The notes under the pieces are model-generated. The model was not told where the DNA came from. It did no database searches and was given only the letters and a program-made list of their open reading frames with translations. From Candidatus Wolfebacteria bacterium GW2011_GWE2_44_13 (GTDB lineage Bacteria > Patescibacteria > Paceibacteria > UBA6257 > UBA9933), in the NCBI GenBank assembly GCA_001000675.1, contig LCHW01000001.1, positions 160,686 through 224,685 on the forward strand: a stretch of 64,000 nucleotides of DNA, in the 5' to 3' direction. A program made the position numbers and the translations under genes. Positions 60,805 to 64,000 of this stretch are shown one piece after another; the first letter of the stretch is position 1, and every line of letters begins with the position of its first letter.

Positions 60805-60875
60805 TGCCAGATCGTCTAATGGTAGGACAGCGGACTCTGAATCCGTCAATCTTGGTTCGAATCCAGGTCTGGCAG
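60805..60875 (+). tRNA. tRNA-Gln (CTG)
   Basis: The acceptor TGCCAGA pairs with TCTGGCA. The anticodon stem GCGGA/TCCGT carries loop CTCTGAA, giving anticodon CTG. The T arm is CTTGG-TTCGAAT-CCAGG and the discriminator is G. CCA is encoded at 60876-60878, unlike the other four tRNAs in the window. Confidence 0.93.
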
Positions 60876-60987
60876 CCAATTTGAGCGCGGTTATCGCGCC
60901 CGATTTCATTATGGGCCTTGAGCGCCCTAGATGCAATCTAACTTCATTCTTAATCAATTCGTTTTAGCACAAAATATACAATAAAAT

Positions 60988-62271
60988 ATGAACCTAGTAT
61001 TTCCAACAGAAGGCGAGGTAATTGATTTCTTTACTGTCCATACTGGGTATCTTGATGTTCATCGCATTTCTGAATTACTAGTAACTCATCAGCATGCCAA
61101 CCTCCAAGAAAGTGAATGGAAACATATATATAAAGTCTTACACAAGCTTAAATCGGAAGGTTATTTATTAGTACAGAATGAGGGCGGAGATATATATAGT
61201 GAAAAATTTTCATCTACTCCAGACAGGATAGAAAAATTTAACGAGAGGAAGGCGAAGGATAAGGAATTCTATACAAATAAAAATAAAAATAGGGCGGGTA
61301 CGGTTAATTTCGATTATTCTAATAACAACGGCATATATTTTATTGGAGATGCTGATTACTTATTTGGCATTAAATTCTCATCTGCTTCTCAGGACTCTAT
61401 CCATGTATATAATGATCATACCACTATTGATTACATTGCCTTAATAAAAAATGTTACCAATTTTGATCAAATAAATTTTAATATAAAATACGATGGAACT
61501 TCTCGATCACGGAGTCCTGAAGTTGGACAGATAGTTTTATTTAAAAATAAAAATGGTAGATACGCTCTGATTAAAATTGAAGATATTAAAGTTGAAAACC
61601 GTGGAGATAAAAATGACGAGGTCACTTTTTCATTTAAAATTCTCGATGATAAATATCCTGACCTAATCGTGGGCGAAGAAAGGTTCTCGGGAAATTTTTC
61701 TCTAAGTAAAAAAAGCAAGACTGACCTTGACGATAGCGTTGTAAGTGGGGATAAAATTATCGCTATGGGGATAGCTCAAGATCCAGCAAGAGAATCTTGG
61801 TACAAAATATCGTGGCCTATTTTTAGAAAGTTGCCAAAAAAAATTTTAGTAAGCATAATTTTCGTATCTATTTCCATAATTTTATTATTTGTTTTTGATT
61901 TTAATTTGGATAGTGTACAAATTGGTCCGTTAGGTTTTGCGCCTCCCAAGGAACAGATCGAAGAGATTCCTAAAAATATACAGGGAGAGGCTAAATTAAT
62001 CGCAGATTCAATAGTGATTACAGGGTGGGAAGATCCCGGCGATTACATTGGCTATCTTAGTCAAATATCTTCTTTCTATCAGCGACATCAAGACATATAT
62101 CCCGCAGAAGCTGCTACTTACAAGAGGCAATTAGTTGAATGGCAGGATAAATTGCAAAGAATAAATAATTCAGGAAGTACGATTTACAATTCTGATTTTA
62201 GGGTTTTGGAAGGATTAGTTAACTCAGCTCAAAGCCAATTAAGAAAAATTTCTACAATTATTAATCCTTAA
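60988..62271 (+). CDS. Accessory membrane protein with winged-helix-like N-terminus
   Basis: A 427-residue protein. Residues ~1-75 resemble a winged helix (LDVHRISELLVTH, IYKVLHKLKSEGYLLV). The middle is a beta-rich domain (~110-250), followed by one membrane segment (~287-306), and the C-terminus is a helical or coiled-coil domain. The gene is strongly AT-rich, uses mainly AGA/AGG for Arg, and lies just after tRNA-Gln, all consistent with acquisition by transfer. No family was recognised. Sensor, defence or signalling roles are all open. Confidence 0.6.
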   Translation: MNLVFPTEGEVIDFFTVHTGYLDVHRISELLVTHQHANLQESEWKHIYKVLHKLKSEGYLLVQNEGGDIYSEKFSSTPDRIEKFNERKAKDKEFYTNKNKNRAGTVNFDYSNNNGIYFIGDADYLFGIKFSSASQDSIHVYNDHTTIDYIALIKNVTNFDQINFNIKYDGTSRSRSPEVGQIVLFKNKNGRYALIKIEDIKVENRGDKNDEVTFSFKILDDKYPDLIVGEERFSGNFSLSKKSKTDLDDSVVSGDKIIAMGIAQDPARESWYKISWPIFRKLPKKILVSIIFVSISIILLFVFDFNLDSVQIGPLGFAPPKEQIEEIPKNIQGEAKLIADSIVITGWEDPGDYIGYLSQISSFYQRHQDIYPAEAATYKRQLVEWQDKLQRINNSGSTIYNSDFRVLEGLVNSAQSQLRKISTIINP

Positions 62272-62359
62272 GAACATGGGTTGCCTTACGAATTTTACGA
62301 GGGCTGCGTGACAAATTTGCTTCGCAAATCTGTTTTATGTTGCGTATACTTATAAAAAA

Positions 62360-62737
62360 ATGAGATATTGTTCTGAATGTAAAAAAGAAAAGAAAGGCTT
62401 TTGGTGTGATTTTTGTAAAAATAATACTGGTAATAATTTTGTATTAAAGATTGAGCCTAGTATTGTAAAGATACGCCTTCATCTGATAAGGATGACGCAT
62501 AAGCGGCTGGGAGTTAAAAAGTTTTTATTCAGAGTCTTTGTTGGTTGGCAAGAAACGAAAGGGCTCGATTCGGTTAAATATCCAGAGGGGGTGTATATAC
62601 ATAGAACGGTAGATCGAGAGCATGATAAATACAAAGAAATTATTATAAGCGCTGAGACTGGTGAGATAACCAGAAATGTGAGCGAGCTACTTAGCCAACA
62701 TATACCGAATAAGCAAAAGCGGAATAGTGATAACTAA
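62360..62737 (+). CDS. Small zinc-ribbon protein
   Basis: A 125-residue protein. CSECKKEKKGFWCDFC forms a CxxC...CxxC zinc ribbon at residues 4-19. The rest is basic, with a TVDREHDKYKEIIISAETGEI segment typical of short hypothetical proteins of unknown function. It is AT-rich like the preceding gene. Confidence 0.6.
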   Translation: MRYCSECKKEKKGFWCDFCKNNTGNNFVLKIEPSIVKIRLHLIRMTHKRLGVKKFLFRVFVGWQETKGLDSVKYPEGVYIHRTVDREHDKYKEIIISAETGEITRNVSELLSQHIPNKQKRNSDN

Positions 62738-62875
62738 TAAACTTTTCGCATTATTTTTAAAGCGCCCGAGGTACATCGACACGATATACTAAAATAGGTA
62801 GGAAAAGCCTTGCGGGGCCTAGCCGGTGGTGACTCTAACTCGACTTGGCCAGCACTTCGGCAAGCTCAGTACAAG

Positions 62876-62921
62876 CCATAAACATAAAGCCACTCCTTTG
62901 AGAGTGGTTTTGTGTTTATGG
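62876..62921 (+). terminator. Long hairpin, possible terminator
   Basis: A 20-bp stem with two G-U pairs (62876-62895 / 62902-62921) and loop CTTTGA. There is a weak T-rich stretch within the 3' arm but no clean T run after it. Confidence 0.45.
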
Positions 62922-62993
62922 GAATAAAGGCATCCTTTTTATTTTAATAAAGTTGTCACATAGCTTCTTGGGTAGTACTATATGAGTAATAAG

Positions 62994-63022
62994 GGAAATT
63001 AATAGTACCTGACCCCATTAAT
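62994..63022 (-). repeat. GGGGTCAG repeat, copy A
   Basis: On the minus strand it reads AAATTAATGGGGTCAGGTAC followed by TATTAATTT, nearly matching copy C at 63939-63968 in opposite orientation. Confidence 0.7.
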
Positions 63023-63057
63023 TTCGCTCGAGGTGCGTATTAAATAATATTAAAAAG

Positions 63058-63615
63058 ATGCCTACTATTCTTCTAATATTTCTTTAGACAATATTCATCA
63101 TTTATTGGATTGGGCTTGCTCGAGGGAACAAGCGCACTCAATATCATAAGAAGGTCGCCATAGGAGGAGCCATTCCGCGGTTGGTTCTCATCGCACTAAT
63201 CGTTCTGCTTTGGGTTATTCCCTTATTTTCAGGCTCAGTTTTCTTCTCGAATGAAATAAATACGGTCGTCGGTCTATTCCTTTGTATATGCGGATTGGGC
63301 TTTGCCGTGTGGGCTCGACGTACGCTCGGGACTAATTGGAGTGCGAACCCGGTCGAAGTCAAAGCGAAACATGTGTTTATAACTACTGGCCCGTACCGAA
63401 TAGTCAGACATCCAATTTATACGGGTGTCATTTTTGCACTTGCGGGTACTTTCCTAGTAGATAATAGATGGCGCACGCTTCTGTTGTTTATTATAGTATC
63501 TATTGGTATGGTGCTGCGTTCCAGATTGGAAGATGAGCTTATGGCGCGACAGTTTCCTCAAGAATATCCTGGATATAAAAAGAGGGTACCAGCTTTGATT
63601 CCGGGAGTATTTTAA
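63058..63615 (+). pseudogene. ICMT-like membrane methyltransferase, possibly interrupted by an in-frame TAG
   Basis: The open part, 63088-63615, encodes a protein with GPYRIVRHPIYTG and ARRTLGTNWS, the signature of isoprenylcysteine carboxyl methyltransferase/PEMT-like membrane methyltransferases, with several TM segments. The same frame extends upstream to ATG 63058 but is broken by TAG at 63085-63087; both sides read as a continuous hydrophobic helix (MPTILLIFL, then TIFIIYWIGLARG). Either translation starts later, at TTG 63181 with AGGAGG about 12 bases ahead, or the gene has decayed recently. Confidence 0.65.
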
Positions 63616-63627
63616 ATTATGCATAAA

Positions 63628-63650
63628 AGGGGTCAGCCACCATTAATTGT
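63628..63650 (+). repeat. GGGGTCAG repeat, copy B
   Basis: AGGGGTCAGCCACCATTAAT, directly after the ICMT-like gene. It shares its core with copy C. Confidence 0.65.
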
Positions 63651-63698
63651 GATTATTTGTGCTATACTATTCATCAATAAATAATAATAATCATCACT

Positions 63699-63932
63699 AT
63701 GGATACCGAAGAAGACGATATAATAATAAAAGATGCATATGGAACTGTTCTTGCGAACGGTGATGCGGTTATTTTGGTCAAAGACCTAAAGGTGAAGGGT
63801 TCGACTGTGACGCTGAAAAAAGGTACGAAGATCAAGAACATTCGGCTTACTGATGACGAAGCAGAGATCGAATGCAATTCTGATGCAGTAAAGGGGCTTG
63901 TGCTGCGGACCGAATTTGTGAAGAAAGCATAA
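63699..63932 (+). CDS. PhnA/YjdM C-terminal domain protein
   Basis: A 77-residue protein covering the PhnA domain: DAYGTVLANGDAVILVKDLKVKG, LKKGTKIKNIRL and a final LRTEFVKKA. The N-terminal zinc ribbon of longer YjdM proteins is absent. Despite the family name there is no sign of phosphonate metabolism here. The gene lies between copies B and C of a dispersed repeat. Confidence 0.85.
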   Translation: MDTEEDDIIIKDAYGTVLANGDAVILVKDLKVKGSTVTLKKGTKIKNIRLTDDEAEIECNSDAVKGLVLRTEFVKKA

Positions 63933-63938
63933 ACTTTT

Positions 63939-63968
63939 GAAATTAATGGGGTCAGCTACCATTAATAA
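63939..63968 (+). repeat. GGGGTCAG repeat, copy C
   Basis: AAATTAATGGGGTCAGCTAC followed by CATTAATAAT. The ends ATTAATGG/CCATTAAT can pair as a hairpin. It is inverted relative to copy A. Confidence 0.7.
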
Positions 63969-64000
63969 TTATGTAATAAGAACAGAAAAATCGCCACATG

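Larger units (their letters stand above)
62738..63057 (+). other. Gene-free region with possible small RNA and repeats
   Basis: No protein gene seen. TATACT at 62785-62790 is followed by ~90 nt that include a dispersed GC-rich repeat (62853-62877), and then the hairpin at 62876-62921. This could be a small RNA unit or repeat debris. A copy of the TCAGGTACTATTAAT-type repeat lies at 62994-63022. Confidence 0.35.

Noticed and set aside
60805..60878. Integrated element bounded by a repeated tRNA-Gln 3' end
   Set aside because: No second copy of the tRNA 3' end or integrase gene was seen up to 64 kb, so integration remains only a suggestion.

Overview
This window looks like a chromosomal segment of a Patescibacteria (Candidate Phyla Radiation) bacterium, probably Parcubacteria-like. 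The assignment is an inference. It rests on a very short EF-Ts (147 aa), many genes whose start codon lies only 3-9 bases after a TATAAT-like -10 box with no Shine-Dalgarno sequence, a compact type IV pilus set, and many short orphan membrane proteins. TGA and TAA both serve as ordinary stops, so the Gracilibacteria/Absconditabacteria code does not apply. No CRISPR array, rRNA operon or intact transposase was seen.

Layout. 1-4.1 kb: tail of a thioredoxin reductase-like gene, a surface protein, rpsB-tsf, tRNA-Tyr/Thr/Thr, rpmG, tRNA-Trp. 4.1-18.2 kb: M3 peptidase, pyrG, cysteine desulfurase, a ClpB-type chaperone, then three tandem paralogues of an undescribed helical repeat family, then parA-parB. 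18.3-21.2 kb: an accessory stretch with a TIGR04255/DUF7689-type three-gene cassette, an HD-domain protein and a P-loop kinase. 21.2-31.5 kb: polX, a paralogous pair of Cys-rich surface proteins, pgk, a DHH phosphoesterase, rnpB, an Nramp-type transporter, an RRM protein, a pseudouridine synthase and a NUDIX/membrane-protein operon. 31.9-40.7 kb: one gene for a ~2,920-residue cyclic beta-glucan synthase-like protein. 41-49.5 kb: pilB-pilC and a prepilin operon. 50-58.3 kb: a complete F1Fo ATP synthase operon with a NhaD-type antiporter gene between atpD and atpC. 58.4-64 kb: hydrolase, CheY-like protein, DUF389 protein, tRNA-Gln, accessory proteins, a methyltransferase-like gene and a PhnA-domain protein among dispersed repeats.

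The strongest undescribed signal is a structured element present three times on the + strand: 2098-2220 (rpsB/tsf), 43357-43481 (pilC/prepilin) and 51581-51708 (atpE/atpF). Each copy has a 17-18 bp outer helix, then two conserved junction strands of exactly 14 nt each, then a second helix with compensatory base changes, a short internal loop, a third helix and a terminal hairpin. The sequence differs between copies while the architecture is kept, as expected of a functional RNA.

A second theme is a contrast in gene style. Most genes look leaderless. A minority of orphan genes (4181, 8482-, 9233, 14305, 14953, 15561, 49767) have strong Shine-Dalgarno sequences, mostly with consensus-like promoters at 16-18 bp spacing, and sit in single-gene units bounded by hairpin terminators. 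They include the tandem helical-repeat family and an 18-residue peptide with five cysteines. Coordinates of small sites were counted by hand and may be off by a base or two.
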